A DNA stretch of 64,000 bases from Marinomonas sp. CT5 (GCF_018336975.1 NZ_CP025572.1:1388560-1452559), one strand, 5' to 3'. Positions 37,126 through 47,180 are shown, counted from the stretch's first letter. Translations and numbers: made by a program. The notes: a model not told the origin generated them from the sequence alone.

Positions 37126-38771
37126 TGCTGCTCTTCCTTCAATTTCAGAGTTTTTCGCTCTTCACACAATACAATTGTCACTCTGATATAGAGAATAATA
37201 GTTTGCAGTTTCTTAACGGTGGCTGGATGGGCTGATTGACTATTAATAGTCAGTTTTCGCTCTGCTTTCTCTAAATATTGTTGATGGTCTGCGGTTTCGA
37301 GCGGTCGAAAATTATCACAGGGGTAGCACCCCATTGGGGCTGCGCCTTTCGACAGACAACTTGCGCAATTAGCTGGATTAAGTTTGTGTCCCATCTCTTC
37401 ATCAAAAGGGCTTTTAACTTTAAAGTCAGGGTGTTGCTGTAATTGTTTCGAAGATACGCTGTCAAAGCGTTGTATGACGCTATTCCCCGCAAAGGCCTGG
37501 TCAATTTTGACTCGTTCAGGTGCTTTTAAATCAAGATAAGATTTTATTGCACTCACTGTGACACCCGTAATGGCGGCGATTTGTGCAGGGCTTAACCCCA
37601 TCCAAGCAGCAAAAGTCAATTGGGTGTGACGCCAGCGATTATTTTTTAAGGCAAGGGGCTTATGTGCTACTCGGTCACTTTTAATGTCTAGTTTTTCATT
37701 AAATAGGTATGCAAAGCACTTTGGAAGAGCTGATGAAGCGAGATGAAACGCCTCGGACATGTCGCTCACGGAGTGAAAGAGATTTTCTTTTGTCTCAAAA
37801 TCTGCTGAAAATAAGCTCTGGTCTGGAAAAAGGGGGAGTCTTTGCATCAGCTCTTTCATTTCAGTCTCGGACAGTTCAATATCATTCCGGCGCAATGAGG
37901 CACATATGTAGGTCTTATAGACTTTATAATATTGAAGCAACAGTTCAGACAGGTTTGGCTCTAAGCGATGAGAACGTGATTCGGCATTACCTCTGAATTG
38001 ACCATCTTTACCTTTAAATGTTCGCAATTGTAATTGCTCCATGTCAGAAAAGGGGTGCTGTGTAAGAGGTTTCCATTCAGTGTTATTTTCCTTGTGAGAC
38101 TTAAACGTCTGACCAATCTGCAAGAGATCACACCATTTGAGTTGAATCATTTGAGTGTGCCTTCTTACGATGGCAACCATCAACTGACAGGCCAGAATTG
38201 TTCTAAGATTAGTAAAGGCTTTTATCTTAGTAAACTCACTATCGAGTGCATGGAGTGTCTCAATTCGGAGTGCTTCGAGTATATTGTCACGCTCAATTTC
38301 ACTGTAAGCGCCGGTTGTTTCGTCAAGAATACTTTTTGAGCCAAATTTTGAGCCAATTTTCTCGGTTTTAACGATGTTGTAGAGCGGGGCTAGGGTATTG
38401 CAGGGGTACTCATGACTTCGTTTGCAAAGTGCGATTAATGTGGCTCGCACGGACTCTTTATAGGTAGTGAGCGTTATCCACCATGCTTCAAACGTAGCTG
38501 GTTCTAAGTACCGGCAAATAGTTCTTAATGTGCAGACATAACTATTGAGTGATTTAAACGCATAATGTTTTGCAGCGTGAGCTATAGCCAGTCGTAGGTC
38601 GAGAAAAACGTTACTGTTTAACGCATTCATCCATCTAAGGTAGAGATTTTTCTTGTAGCCAAGTACCCATTCATCGGAAAAGAGATCGATTTCATAGCCC
38701 TTTTCTTTTGATTGAAAGGTGCTTTTTCCTTCATAGCTGTTTTTTAAGCTACTAATTTCAAGGCTGCTCAT
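37122..38771 (-). CDS. Second tyrosine recombinase-like protein with zinc-ribbon C-terminus
   Basis: This 549-residue protein has an arginine in VRRHTQMIQLKWCDLL, then NNRWRHTQLTFAAWMG with HTQ in place of the usual HxxR helix, and SYLDLK as the possible nucleophile region. The C-terminal CASCLSKGAAPMGCYPCDNF has a CxxC...CxxC zinc-ribbon form. It overlaps both neighbours by 4 bp, so all three recombinase-like genes are translationally coupled. The catalytic set looks incomplete or diverged, so this could be an accessory rather than a catalytic partner. Confidence 0.65.
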   Translation of the reverse strand: MSSLEISSLKNSYEGKSTFQSKEKGYEIDLFSDEWVLGYKKNLYLRWMNALNSNVFLDLRLAIAHAAKHYAFKSLNSYVCTLRTICRYLEPATFEAWWITLTTYKESVRATLIALCKRSHEYPCNTLAPLYNIVKTEKIGSKFGSKSILDETTGAYSEIERDNILEALRIETLHALDSEFTKIKAFTNLRTILACQLMVAIVRRHTQMIQLKWCDLLQIGQTFKSHKENNTEWKPLTQHPFSDMEQLQLRTFKGKDGQFRGNAESRSHRLEPNLSELLLQYYKVYKTYICASLRRNDIELSETEMKELMQRLPLFPDQSLFSADFETKENLFHSVSDMSEAFHLASSALPKCFAYLFNEKLDIKSDRVAHKPLALKNNRWRHTQLTFAAWMGLSPAQIAAITGVTVSAIKSYLDLKAPERVKIDQAFAGNSVIQRFDSVSSKQLQQHPDFKVKSPFDEEMGHKLNPANCASCLSKGAAPMGCYPCDNFRPLETADHQQYLEKAERKLTINSQSAHPATVKKLQTIILYIRVTIVLCEERKTLKLKEEQQ

Positions 38772-40045
38772 TTTCCACCTCTCAGATTGGGTACGGATTG
38801 ACTCTGGTTCTTCGATGAGATTTCAGCCACTGTCATCGCTAATTGAAATTCGTTGTAAACGGATGCCATTTTTGAATCTTCCACCCACCCCATCGCATAC
38901 TTACGAAGGTCTTCGATTTTATCAGGTGGAAACCCTTGTTCTTTAGCTTTGTTTTCAAAGACTTCATTCCATTTATGGCGAAGTAAATGTGGGTGCAATG
39001 CTAGTCCAACATAATCCCCAAACGTCTTAATAACTTTGTGAATTGCGTTGTAGGATATTGGTTCCCCAATGGTTTTTCCTTTTTCTGAGATAAAAAGAAA
39101 TTCATGCTTATGAGTGTTTGGCGTAATATTCCGTACAGTTGCGGTGTAGAGCTTAATAAGCTTCATTAAATCAGGAGAGATAGAAACAGAAAGTGCTTTT
39201 GTTTTATTTGCGGCGGGAAGCCGCCTTGTATCCGTTGGGTCATTGGGCGTTCGGGTGAGTAGGAATCGAGGGTTACTCCAATCATCCACTAAATCACCCA
39301 CTTTCAATTTCATGACAGCACCAACACGCACCCCTGTAGAAATCAATATTTGGGCGATTAATTGATTTCTAAGTTTGCTCGACTTGAATGGATTGTTAGA
39401 GGAGCGCTCTTGAATAACGTCTAATAACTTAATAAATTTATCGTTTGGTATAGCTGATTCAAAGGCATCTTTAGTAAACGTATTATTTTTTCGGGTTTTA
39501 GATATTACAGAGCTTATGTAGAGCTTAAAGTTATTAAATTGGTTGTCCGTGCGAATTTTCTGCTCAGTTTCAGCTTGATCGTAGTGATGGCAAACATATA
39601 AAAATTCGATGTAGGATTTTAGGCGGTTGAGGCGTTGATTAAAAGTGTGCGCTGATACTTTTGGCTGGCTGTTGGATGTCGCATATATCGCATCCCTGAT
39701 TCTTTTGTCGGTTAGGCTAACTACTTTGTTGTCATTGTTATCACCATCAGTGTCAACATAAAACTTACAGGCACGGATATAGCTGTCAATTTCTTCAATA
39801 GATAGAAAAGAGCCACTCGCTACACGCTCAACGAGATCAATGGCTCTACCCATGAAGAAGCAATGCAAAAACTTCAACTCATAGGCGTATTTCTTTAGTG
39901 AATTGAATGATAGGTCATGATTGCTAGTCAAATAGGCAGTAAGGTATACATGGCAGGGCAGCCCATCCTGAACAATAGCAGGGAAAGAGAGGCCATTCAT
40001 ATCTTTATATATCTTAACTTGAACATTATCACTTAAGTTATTCAT
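38768..40045 (-). CDS. Tyrosine site-specific recombinase, first gene of the element operon
   Basis: This 425-residue protein has a SAM-like N-terminal core-binding domain and a catalytic domain with R in STGVRVGAVMKLKVGDL, Lys-containing beta hairpin, HPHLLRHKWNEVF (HxxRH box), W in GWVEDSKMASVY and the probable nucleophile Tyr in ASVYNEF. It is the nth-proximal gene, as expected for an integrase at an element end, and the order first recombinase, second, third, small protein follows Tn554/gamma-mobile-trio elements (GmtY-like). It is not an integron integrase: the IntI-specific insertion is not seen and no attI is nearby. Confidence 0.82.
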   Translation of the reverse strand: MNNLSDNVQVKIYKDMNGLSFPAIVQDGLPCHVYLTAYLTSNHDLSFNSLKKYAYELKFLHCFFMGRAIDLVERVASGSFLSIEEIDSYIRACKFYVDTDGDNNDNKVVSLTDKRIRDAIYATSNSQPKVSAHTFNQRLNRLKSYIEFLYVCHHYDQAETEQKIRTDNQFNNFKLYISSVISKTRKNNTFTKDAFESAIPNDKFIKLLDVIQERSSNNPFKSSKLRNQLIAQILISTGVRVGAVMKLKVGDLVDDWSNPRFLLTRTPNDPTDTRRLPAANKTKALSVSISPDLMKLIKLYTATVRNITPNTHKHEFLFISEKGKTIGEPISYNAIHKVIKTFGDYVGLALHPHLLRHKWNEVFENKAKEQGFPPDKIEDLRKYAMGWVEDSKMASVYNEFQLAMTVAEISSKNQSQSVPNLRGGK

Positions 40046-40096
40046 TACAGAATTATCTACTGGTTACACATAAATACACCTTAATTAATTATGTTT

Positions 40097-40107
40097 ATTT
40101 TGTAAAG
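40097..40107 (-). repeat. Candidate right-end inverted repeat of the island
   Basis: ATTTTGTAAAG is the exact inverted match of 16646-16656 and lies between the first recombinase gene start (40045) and the nth stop (40158), exactly where the element end should be. Evidence is only the 11-bp match. Confidence 0.35.
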
Positions 40108-40157
40108 GTAAAAAAATATTCCCTATGGAATCTCTTGGTTTACCCAATTTCAATTCT

Positions 40158-40793
40158 TTACTTTTTATTTGGTGGAGAGAACTCACATAAATCTTCAATA
40201 ATGCAGGCATCGCACTTGGGCTTGCGAGCTACGCAGATGTAACGACCATGAAGAATCATCCAGTGGTGCGCATCCAAAAGAAACTCTTTTGGTACAAACT
40301 TAAGAAGCTTCATCTCGACTTCTAAAACGTTTTTACCTGGGGCGACTTTTGTTCGATTCCCGAAGCGAAAGATATGCGTATCCACCGCCATGGCCACTTG
40401 TCGAAAGGCTGTGTTTAATACCACATTGGCGGTTTTGCGGCCAACCCCTGGTAGGGCTTCCAGTTCTTCACGAGTTTCAGGCACCACACTGTTGTGCTTC
40501 TCGATAAGAATTTGGCAGGTCTTGATGGCGTTTTCGGCCTTGGCGTTAAATAAGCCAATGGTTTTGATGTACTCTTTGAGTCCATCAACACCGAGGGCCA
40601 GCATGGTTTCAGGCGTATTGGCGACAGGGAAAAGTTTGCGTGTAGCTTTGTTGACGCTCACGTCTGTGGCTTGGGCAGAAAACAACACCGCAATTAAAAG
40701 CTCAAAAGGCGAGCTGTATTCCAGCTCAGTTACGGGATTTGGGTTTTCAGCTCGTAAGCGAGAAAAAATCTCGTAGCGCTTCTCTTTGTTCAA
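40158..40793 (-). CDS. nth: Endonuclease III
   Basis: The 211-residue base-excision-repair glycosylase/AP lyase has the HhH motif LEALPGVGRKTANVVLN with catalytic Lys, the catalytic Asp in AVDTHIFRFGNR and a C-terminal 4Fe-4S cluster (CVARKPKCDACIIEDLC). It removes oxidised pyrimidines. It is the last gene of the conserved rsxABCDGE-nth order. The island lies immediately downstream of its stop. Confidence 0.96.
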   Translation of the reverse strand: MNKEKRYEIFSRLRAENPNPVTELEYSSPFELLIAVLFSAQATDVSVNKATRKLFPVANTPETMLALGVDGLKEYIKTIGLFNAKAENAIKTCQILIEKHNSVVPETREELEALPGVGRKTANVVLNTAFRQVAMAVDTHIFRFGNRTKVAPGKNVLEVEMKLLKFVPKEFLLDAHHWMILHGRYICVARKPKCDACIIEDLCEFSPPNKK

Positions 40794-40864
40794 AATAAAT
40801 AGCCTTTATTCACTTTTGATATTCTTTGTTCACTTTTACTAATGTGACTGACTGTCGCTAAACG

Positions 40865-41632
40865 TTAGCTCACTTGACCCGTCACACGCACACGTTTTGA
40901 GGCGATTGGGCCATCTTTGGCTTTTTGTGCGGCAATGCGTTTTTTCTCACGTTCGTCTAGGTAGTTTTTACCAGCGATCAACAAGCCAAGTCCAATAAAG
41001 GCACCGGGCGGTAAGACAGCAAAAAGAACATTTGGATAGTCGTTAAAAACAACAATTTTCCAATGTGTTGCCATATCACCGAATAACAACTGCATATCAG
41101 AAAACAATGTGCCTTGACCAATCAGCTCACGCATGGCGCCCAAGGTAACCAGAATGAACATGAAGCCCAATCCCATCATAAAACCATCGAGCGCAGAAGG
41201 AATAACGGGGTTGCGGCTAGCAAACGCATCGGCACGACCTAGAATCGCACAGTTGGTTACGATTAGAGGAATAAAAATCCCCAAAATCTGATAAAGCTCA
41301 TAGGTATAAGCCTGCATGATTAATTCGATACAGGTGGTAAAAGAGGCGATGATCATGACAAAAGCTGGCAGACGAACGGCATCGGCCACGTAGTTACGAA
41401 TGATGGAGACGGCAATGTTAGAGCCGACTAAAACCACCATGGTCGCCAACCCAAGGCCCAATGCGTTGACGACCGTACTGGTGACCGCCAACATAGGACA
41501 CAAACCAAGCAGCTGAACCAGAGCCGGGTTGTTCTTCCAGATACCGTTATAAATGATTTCTGCGTAATTGGCGCTTGGCTTACTCTCTTCTTGAGTAGCG
41601 TCAGTTGCCGCTGTTTCTGCGCTCATTTTCAT
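40865..41632 (-). CDS. rsxE: Electron transport complex subunit RsxE/RnfE
   Basis: This 255-residue integral membrane protein of the RnfE/NqrD type has about six TM segments and the conserved [19 protein letters not shown] and [19 protein letters not shown], whose cysteines are shared with RsxA. The Rsx/Rnf complex couples ferredoxin, NADH and ion flow, and in gammaproteobacteria it also reduces SoxR. It has an extended acidic N-terminus (about 20 residues) compared with E. coli and a basic C-terminal tail. Confidence 0.95.
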   Translation of the reverse strand: MKMSAETAATDATQEESKPSANYAEIIYNGIWKNNPALVQLLGLCPMLAVTSTVVNALGLGLATMVVLVGSNIAVSIIRNYVADAVRLPAFVMIIASFTTCIELIMQAYTYELYQILGIFIPLIVTNCAILGRADAFASRNPVIPSALDGFMMGLGFMFILVTLGAMRELIGQGTLFSDMQLLFGDMATHWKIVVFNDYPNVLFAVLPPGAFIGLGLLIAGKNYLDEREKKRIAAQKAKDGPIASKRVRVTGQVS

Positions 41633-41641
41633 TGGACTATC

Positions 41642-42259
41642 CTAATACGCTAACAGCGTATCTTTGTGTTGATCAAAATAAATAAGGGTGTTTTTTACAG
41701 CGCGAACGACGGCGCGTGGGGTGATGGTCGCCCCTGTAAATTGGTCAAAATCCCCGCCGTCTTTTTTCACTGCCCAGCCTTTTAAGGTTGGATTTTCCAG
41801 TGACTTATTGGCAAAACTCAGAATCCACTTAGACTTTTTCAAGTCAACCTTGTCGCCAAGTCCTGGTGTTTCTTTGTGACTAATGACGCGACTGCCTGTC
41901 ACAACGCCATTTTTATCAATGGCAACCAGCATGTCTAAATTACCGTTATAACCACGTGGGGCAATGGTTTCGAAGATAATGCCAGAGACTTCACCATTCT
42001 TACGGGCGATATGAATCTTAATGCCTTCTTCGCTGCCTAATAGGGGATCGGGTGGCAGAATAGCGGTGTCTTTGGTTAAGTCGTTATCGTACAAATTGGC
42101 GGGCAATATTTCGTTAAAAGCTGAAATCTGCGCATCCAAGATATTATTCTTGATCGTGTGGTCTGTTAGTTGGTGCGTGATCGCAATAAGACCAGCAGTT
42201 AGCACCGCAAAAATAGCCAACCCAAGACTGTTACGGCGAATAGAGGCGAGCAATTCCAT
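41642..42259 (-). CDS. rsxG: Electron transport complex subunit RsxG/RnfG
   Basis: A 205-residue FMN-binding subunit with one N-terminal TM segment (LGLAIFAVLTAGLIAITH) and the covalent flavin motif FTGATITPRAVV, where the second threonine takes FMN by phosphoester bond. The FMN domain is periplasmic. Its start overlaps the rsxD stop (TAATG), showing coupling. Confidence 0.95.
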   Translation of the reverse strand: MELLASIRRNSLGLAIFAVLTAGLIAITHQLTDHTIKNNILDAQISAFNEILPANLYDNDLTKDTAILPPDPLLGSEEGIKIHIARKNGEVSGIIFETIAPRGYNGNLDMLVAIDKNGVVTGSRVISHKETPGLGDKVDLKKSKWILSFANKSLENPTLKGWAVKKDGGDFDQFTGATITPRAVVRAVKNTLIYFDQHKDTLLAY

Positions 42260-43317
42260 TAGTTATCCTCCCCAACTTTTAAACCGCTTTTGGCTTTTTT
42301 GTGGCCGTAGGTTCTTGGCTGTGTGTAGTAATCGATTAAAGGCGCCGCGAAGTTCATTAACAAGACGCCAAATGCCACCCCATCAGGATAACCACCCCAA
42401 GAGCGAATAATGTAGATCAAGATACCAATACCCGCACCATAAATCAGTTTACCGCGATTACTGGTACAAGAAGACACAGGGTCTGTGGCGATAAAGAAGG
42501 CACCAAACATAGCGGCACCCGTCGTGAGGTGGAAAAGTGGTGCGGCATTATTGCTAGGGTCAATCAGATAGAATACGCCAGCCATTACCGCCAACGCAGC
42601 CAGCAGTGACACTGGAGTGTGCCATGTGATGATACGCAACCAAATAAGCGCAAGACCACCTACTAGATAAGCGGCGTTCACCCAAAGCCAGCTGTTTAGG
42701 CTTGGTCCTTGTAGTGCGGCGATACTGCTAAATGCGGCTTGCGTATCTAATAAATCTTTGTGTTTGAAGCCATCCAACGGCGTTGCCATAGTGTAGCTAT
42801 CGATCACAGGCAAGTGATGGAATATCGCTTGTAAGCTTTGCACGAAAGACAGCGTATCCCCTGACGTTACCATGCTTTGTACACCCAGCCATTGGCTCAT
42901 GGGGACGGGAAAAGACACCAGCACAATCGCGTAACCGACCATGGCTGGGTTGAATGGATTATTACCCAAACCGCCGTACAGTTGCTTGGCAAAGATGATG
43001 GCAAAAGCAACGGCGGTCACGGTTACCCACCAAGGCACAATCGGCGGCAGAGCCGCACCCAATAACACGGCGGTTAATAACGCACTGTAATCTTTTAGGA
43101 AGAAGCTAACAGGGCGACGACGCATCGCCAAAATGGCCGCTTCACTCAATAGCGCGGTGATGCAGGCAATCATTAAGTTGATTAACGTGCCCCAGCCAAA
43201 TAGCCAAGTTTGTACCACAATGCCAGGAATGGTCGCTAAAATAACCATCTGCATTACCCAAGAGGTGCGACGTCCTGCACGTTGTGTGTGGGGGGAGGTG
43301 ATCCTCAATAATGCCAT
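42259..43317 (-). CDS. rsxD: Electron transport complex subunit RsxD/RnfD
   Basis: This 352-residue membrane subunit of the NqrB/RnfD family has about nine TM segments, a characteristic NPFNPAMVGYAIVLVSFP, and SYTMATPLDGF, where the Thr in the ATPL segment is the likely covalent FMN site. It starts right after the rsxC stop. Confidence 0.95.
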   Translation of the reverse strand: MALLRITSPHTQRAGRRTSWVMQMVILATIPGIVVQTWLFGWGTLINLMIACITALLSEAAILAMRRRPVSFFLKDYSALLTAVLLGAALPPIVPWWVTVTAVAFAIIFAKQLYGGLGNNPFNPAMVGYAIVLVSFPVPMSQWLGVQSMVTSGDTLSFVQSLQAIFHHLPVIDSYTMATPLDGFKHKDLLDTQAAFSSIAALQGPSLNSWLWVNAAYLVGGLALIWLRIITWHTPVSLLAALAVMAGVFYLIDPSNNAAPLFHLTTGAAMFGAFFIATDPVSSCTSNRGKLIYGAGIGILIYIIRSWGGYPDGVAFGVLLMNFAAPLIDYYTQPRTYGHKKAKSGLKVGEDN

Positions 43318-45993
43318 TTAACGATTCTCTTGCATGTTGGTTTGCGAATGAATAAGTTTTTCTAACAAAGCTTCCGCGTTTTGCAAACGTTGCTCTGTGG
43401 ACGCAATTTCTTCATTTATGCTGTCCGCTTCTTCTGGAGAGCTTTGTAAGCGTTTATTCAATTTATTAATTTGTGCCTTTGCTAACGCAACGGCGATTTT
43501 TTCTTTTTTGATCTGATTCGCCAAATCCATTTCTGGCTCAGCTTTGGCTTCATTCGCAGATTCTTTGGCTGCGGATTGAGCCGGCTCAGCTTGTTCTGTC
43601 TCTTGTTCAAGAGCAGCAAGCTTTTGCTGTGCTTCGATCAGCTTTTTAGGCCATTCAGACTCGGCTATTTCCGCTTCGCTTTTGCCTTGATCTTTTAAAA
43701 GCTGAATGTTCTTTTCGGCTTTTTTAATGCCCGCTTTGGCAATGGCAAGGTCGATTTTACGCTTTTTAGCGGCTTCAGCATCCTGATCATTTGCGACGGG
43801 GGCGGCTTTTGCAGCAACGTCTGTTTTTGCGGTAATGGCATCAGGATTCGCTAAGGCTTTTTCCAGCTCATCTGCTCGTTGTTGCGCATCATGAAGCTGT
43901 TGGCGAATGGCCTCAATTTCAGGTGCTTGAATCTCTTCGGCCTTTTTCAGTGCTTTCTCGACTTTTTTCACCGCCGCTTTCGCGATGGCGGCATCGATTT
44001 TTAACTTTTTCAGTTCATCGCTTGCGGCCGCTTTTGGTTCTGGCGTTGCAGCATTGGATGTTGCTGTTGCACCCAGCTTGCTTACCGTCTCTTGTGCTGC
44101 TTTTAGATCGGCTTCAAACGTTGTGATCTTGTCTTTTAATTCCTGATCATCGGGCGTTTCTGTCAGTTGCTTGTGCAGCTTCTTAAGTTTCACACCAATT
44201 AAGGCGACATCGACCTTGGCTTTCTTTAACTCGTCATTGGCTGGCGCTGCATTTTGTTTAGCGGCTGTGTCAGCGACACTTGCCGGAGCAGCAGTCGGTA
44301 TCTTGCTTAGTTGATCTTCTAATGATGCCAACGCTTTTTCTTGATCCGTCACTTGCAGTTGCAGGCTATTAATGTCTTCAAGGTGTTCATTTTCTTGTGC
44401 TTCAAGCAACTGTTTTTGCAGTTTCTTCAGCTTAGATTTAGCAATGGCGATATCGACTTTGAGCTTTTTCGATTCGTCACTGGCAGGCGCAGCAGCAGTC
44501 GGAGCCGCCGTTGCTGGTGTGGTTTTTTTCGTATCAGCCGTTTTGCTTGGGGCGGCTTTTTGACGAGCAAGACGTTTCGCTTCTTTCTCTGCGGCTTCCG
44601 CTTCTTGACGGGCTTTACGAGCTTCAAAACGTTGTTTCGCCAAATCGGATTTCACATTGGCTTCACGAGCTTCACGAATACTGCTCTTAGAGTGGCGGTA
44701 ATATTGCACTAATGGAATGCTGCTTGGGCAGACATAAGAACAAGCACCACATTCGATGCAATCAAATAAGTTGTGGTGTTCGGCTTTTTCAAACTCTTGG
44801 CTTTTACTGAACCACAATAATTGCTGAGGCAATAGGCTTGCAGGGCAGGCTTGCTCACACATGCCGCAACGAATACACGCTTGTTCTGGCGCTGGTGGTG
44901 GGAGCTCTTTTTTGCTCGCCGCTAGGATACAGTTGCTGGTTTTGACGATTGGCACAGCAGCTGAGTCTAGGGTGTAACCCATCATTGGCCCACCCATGAT
45001 TAAGCGGCTCATTTTTTTAGGCTCGGAATCCGCGTATTTCAACAAATGCTCAACAGGCGTACCCAGTAAAACTTCGACGTTTTGTGGGCTTTTAAGTGCG
45101 TCACCTGTCAAAGTAGTAAAGCGAGATATTAGTGGCTTGCCTAATGATATGGCGTCGTATACGGCAACACAGGTGCCGACGTTTTGGCATAAAACACCAA
45201 TGTCCGCAGGGTACTGCCCACTTGGTACTTCTTTACCGGTTAACAGCTGGATTAGCTGTTTTTCACCGCCAGAAGGGTACTTAGTTGGCACCACGGCAAT
45301 TTGTATCTTGCTGTTGTGCTGGGTAAGTAAGGTTTTTAATGCCGCAATGGCCGTTGGCTTGTTGTCTTCGATACCAATAATGACATTTTCGGCCTCAACA
45401 AGATGTTGCAACATTTCGATGCCTAACACGAGCTCGAGGGTTTTTTCTCGAATCAACATGTCATCGGCTGTGATGTAGGGTTCGCATTCCGCAGCGTTAA
45501 TAATGAAGTGTGTCAGCGGGTTCTTATGCGCACCTTGCAGTTTTACTTGAGTCGGAAAGCCCGCGCCACCCATGCCGACAATGCCCATTTCAGACAAAAA
45601 TGCCAATACATCGGTTTTACTGATTTCTTGCCAGTTACTTAATGGCGTTAGCTCGCCCCAAGTATCTTGTCCATCGGGTTTTAGCACAATGCATAGGTCA
45701 CTCAAACCCGAAGGGTGAGCAATAAGACGTTCTTCAATGGCGCTGATGGTGCCAGAAGTCGGAGCGTGTAAAAAGCTACTCAAAAAGCCATTGTTGATGG
45801 CGATAGTTTGGCCTTTTAATACTTTGTCACCCACTTTGACTAAGGGGCGAGAGCTTTGACCAATGTGCTGACCAAGTGGCAAAATTAGCTCGCTAGGTAA
45901 ACTTGGTCGACCCAAAGGCAATTGCAGTGATTGGGCTTTGTTTTCTGGTGGGTGGATGCCGCCATGAAAAGAGAAAATGTTTGCTGTTTGCAT
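43318..45993 (-). CDS. rsxC: Electron transport complex subunit RsxC/RnfC with long repeat-rich tail
   Basis: The 891-residue soluble subunit binds NADH/FMN and two 4Fe-4S clusters. The N-terminal half has the barrel-sandwich start (LPLGRPSLPSELILPLGQHIGQ), the FMN/NADH region (GMGGAGFPTQVKL) and SLBB part; the clusters are CIRCGMCEQACPAS and CIECGACSYVCPSS. After residue 450 comes an Ala/Lys/Glu-rich tail with at least five copies of a unit like DELKKLKIDAAIAKAAVKK, each about 65-75 residues apart. Such tails are known in gammaproteobacterial RsxC and vary in number. Its ATG overlaps the rsxB stop (TAATG). Confidence 0.95.
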   Translation of the reverse strand: MQTANIFSFHGGIHPPENKAQSLQLPLGRPSLPSELILPLGQHIGQSSRPLVKVGDKVLKGQTIAINNGFLSSFLHAPTSGTISAIEERLIAHPSGLSDLCIVLKPDGQDTWGELTPLSNWQEISKTDVLAFLSEMGIVGMGGAGFPTQVKLQGAHKNPLTHFIINAAECEPYITADDMLIREKTLELVLGIEMLQHLVEAENVIIGIEDNKPTAIAALKTLLTQHNSKIQIAVVPTKYPSGGEKQLIQLLTGKEVPSGQYPADIGVLCQNVGTCVAVYDAISLGKPLISRFTTLTGDALKSPQNVEVLLGTPVEHLLKYADSEPKKMSRLIMGGPMMGYTLDSAAVPIVKTSNCILAASKKELPPPAPEQACIRCGMCEQACPASLLPQQLLWFSKSQEFEKAEHHNLFDCIECGACSYVCPSSIPLVQYYRHSKSSIREAREANVKSDLAKQRFEARKARQEAEAAEKEAKRLARQKAAPSKTADTKKTTPATAAPTAAAPASDESKKLKVDIAIAKSKLKKLQKQLLEAQENEHLEDINSLQLQVTDQEKALASLEDQLSKIPTAAPASVADTAAKQNAAPANDELKKAKVDVALIGVKLKKLHKQLTETPDDQELKDKITTFEADLKAAQETVSKLGATATSNAATPEPKAAASDELKKLKIDAAIAKAAVKKVEKALKKAEEIQAPEIEAIRQQLHDAQQRADELEKALANPDAITAKTDVAAKAAPVANDQDAEAAKKRKIDLAIAKAGIKKAEKNIQLLKDQGKSEAEIAESEWPKKLIEAQQKLAALEQETEQAEPAQSAAKESANEAKAEPEMDLANQIKKEKIAVALAKAQINKLNKRLQSSPEEADSINEEIASTEQRLQNAEALLEKLIHSQTNMQENR

Positions 45994-46589
45994 TAGTGCA
46001 CCCCCTCCGCTTGGCGGTCGGTGGCAATAATATTAAGCGAGGTTGCCGCGATACCTTGCGGTTTGTCCCAAGACCAAGTTTTTGCTGTCACGCCGACTTC
46101 TACCATATCAATACAATCTACTGGGCAAGGCTCAACACAAAGGTCACAACCTGTGCATTCATCTGCAATTACCGTGTGCATTTGTTTTGCTGCACCTAAG
46201 ATCGCATCGACAGGGCATGCCTGAATACACTTGGTACAGCCGATACATTCATCTTCACGAATCACAGCAACACGTTTCGCACTTTCTGTACCGTGATCGC
46301 CGTCTAATGGAACGGCTTCCACGTCCAATAAATCGGCTAAGGCTTGAATAGTGGCTTGGCCGCCTGGTGGACAATGGTTAATGGCTTCGCCATTGGCGAT
46401 GGCTTCGGCATAAGGGCGGCAGCCTGGGTGACCACATTGACCACATTGGGTTTGCGGTAGCAGGGCGTCGATTTGGTCAACGATAGGGTCGCCTTCCACA
46501 TGGAATCGCACATTGGCGTAACCCAGAATCGCACCAAAAATAAGGGATAAAAGAACCAGAATTCCAATGGCAAGTAAAACAGTAAACAT
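45993..46589 (-). CDS. rsxB: Electron transport complex subunit RsxB/RnfB
   Basis: A 198-residue ferredoxin-like subunit with an N-terminal TM anchor, a [16 protein letters not shown] cluster site and two 4Fe-4S ferredoxin motifs ([15 protein letters not shown] and [15 protein letters not shown]). It feeds electrons into the membrane complex. Confidence 0.95.
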   Translation of the reverse strand: MFTVLLAIGILVLLSLIFGAILGYANVRFHVEGDPIVDQIDALLPQTQCGQCGHPGCRPYAEAIANGEAINHCPPGGQATIQALADLLDVEAVPLDGDHGTESAKRVAVIREDECIGCTKCIQACPVDAILGAAKQMHTVIADECTGCDLCVEPCPVDCIDMVEVGVTAKTWSWDKPQGIAATSLNIIATDRQAEGVH

Positions 46590-46598
46590 CGTTGGCTC

Positions 46599-47180
46599 CT
46601 AAATCTGCACAAGGGCGGTGAAGCCCATGAAAGCAAGAGCCATCAGGCCTGCGGTAATCATACCGATAGCAGAACCTTTAAATACCGTCGGTACGTCAGC
46701 AACGTTGATGCGTTCACGCATGGCTGAGAACAGAATCAATACGAAAGAGAAACCGACAGCAGCACCAAAACCGTAAAGTATGGATTCAACGAAACCGTTC
46801 TGTTTGCTGATGTTTTGTAGCGCCACACCCAAAACGGCGCAGTTCGTGGTGATCAAAGGTAAGAAGATACCTAGCACGCGATAAAGTAGCGGACTGGTTT
46901 TATGAACCACCATTTCGGTGAACTGTACCACCACAGCAATCACCAAAATAAAGGAAATGGTTTGTAGGTATTCAAGACCAAATGGCTGAAGTATGTAGGT
47001 ATAAGTGAGATAGCTACATAGGCTCGATAGAGTCAAAACAAAGGTCGTGGCCATTGCCATACCAATAGAGGTTTCTAGTTTCCCAGACACCCCCATAAAA
47101 GGACATAGACCCAAAAACTGTACCAATACAAAGTTATTAACCAGAATGGTACTGACTAGTATCAGGAGATATTCAGTCAT
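46599..47180 (-). CDS. rsxA: Electron transport complex subunit RsxA/RnfA
   Basis: A 193-residue membrane protein with six TM segments, the paired motif [15 protein letters not shown], and [15 protein letters not shown] with the conserved cysteine. It is the first gene of the operon; its promoter must lie in 47181-47520. Confidence 0.95.
   Translation of the reverse strand: MTEYLLILVSTILVNNFVLVQFLGLCPFMGVSGKLETSIGMAMATTFVLTLSSLCSYLTYTYILQPFGLEYLQTISFILVIAVVVQFTEMVVHKTSPLLYRVLGIFLPLITTNCAVLGVALQNISKQNGFVESILYGFGAAVGFSFVLILFSAMRERINVADVPTVFKGSAIGMITAGLMALAFMGFTALVQI

Noticed and set aside
38768..40045. Integron integrase for the cassette cluster
   Set aside because: The tyrosine recombinase is part of a three-recombinase operon, is 12 kb away, and no attI-like site or IntI-type layout is seen.
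40046..40157. Integration into a tRNA gene
   Set aside because: No tRNA sequence or half is present at either end of the island; the right end lies just behind the nth stop.
43923..44712. Plus-strand frames opposite rsxC
   Set aside because: They mirror the Ala/Lys-rich low-complexity tail of RsxC, which gives long empty frames on the other strand.
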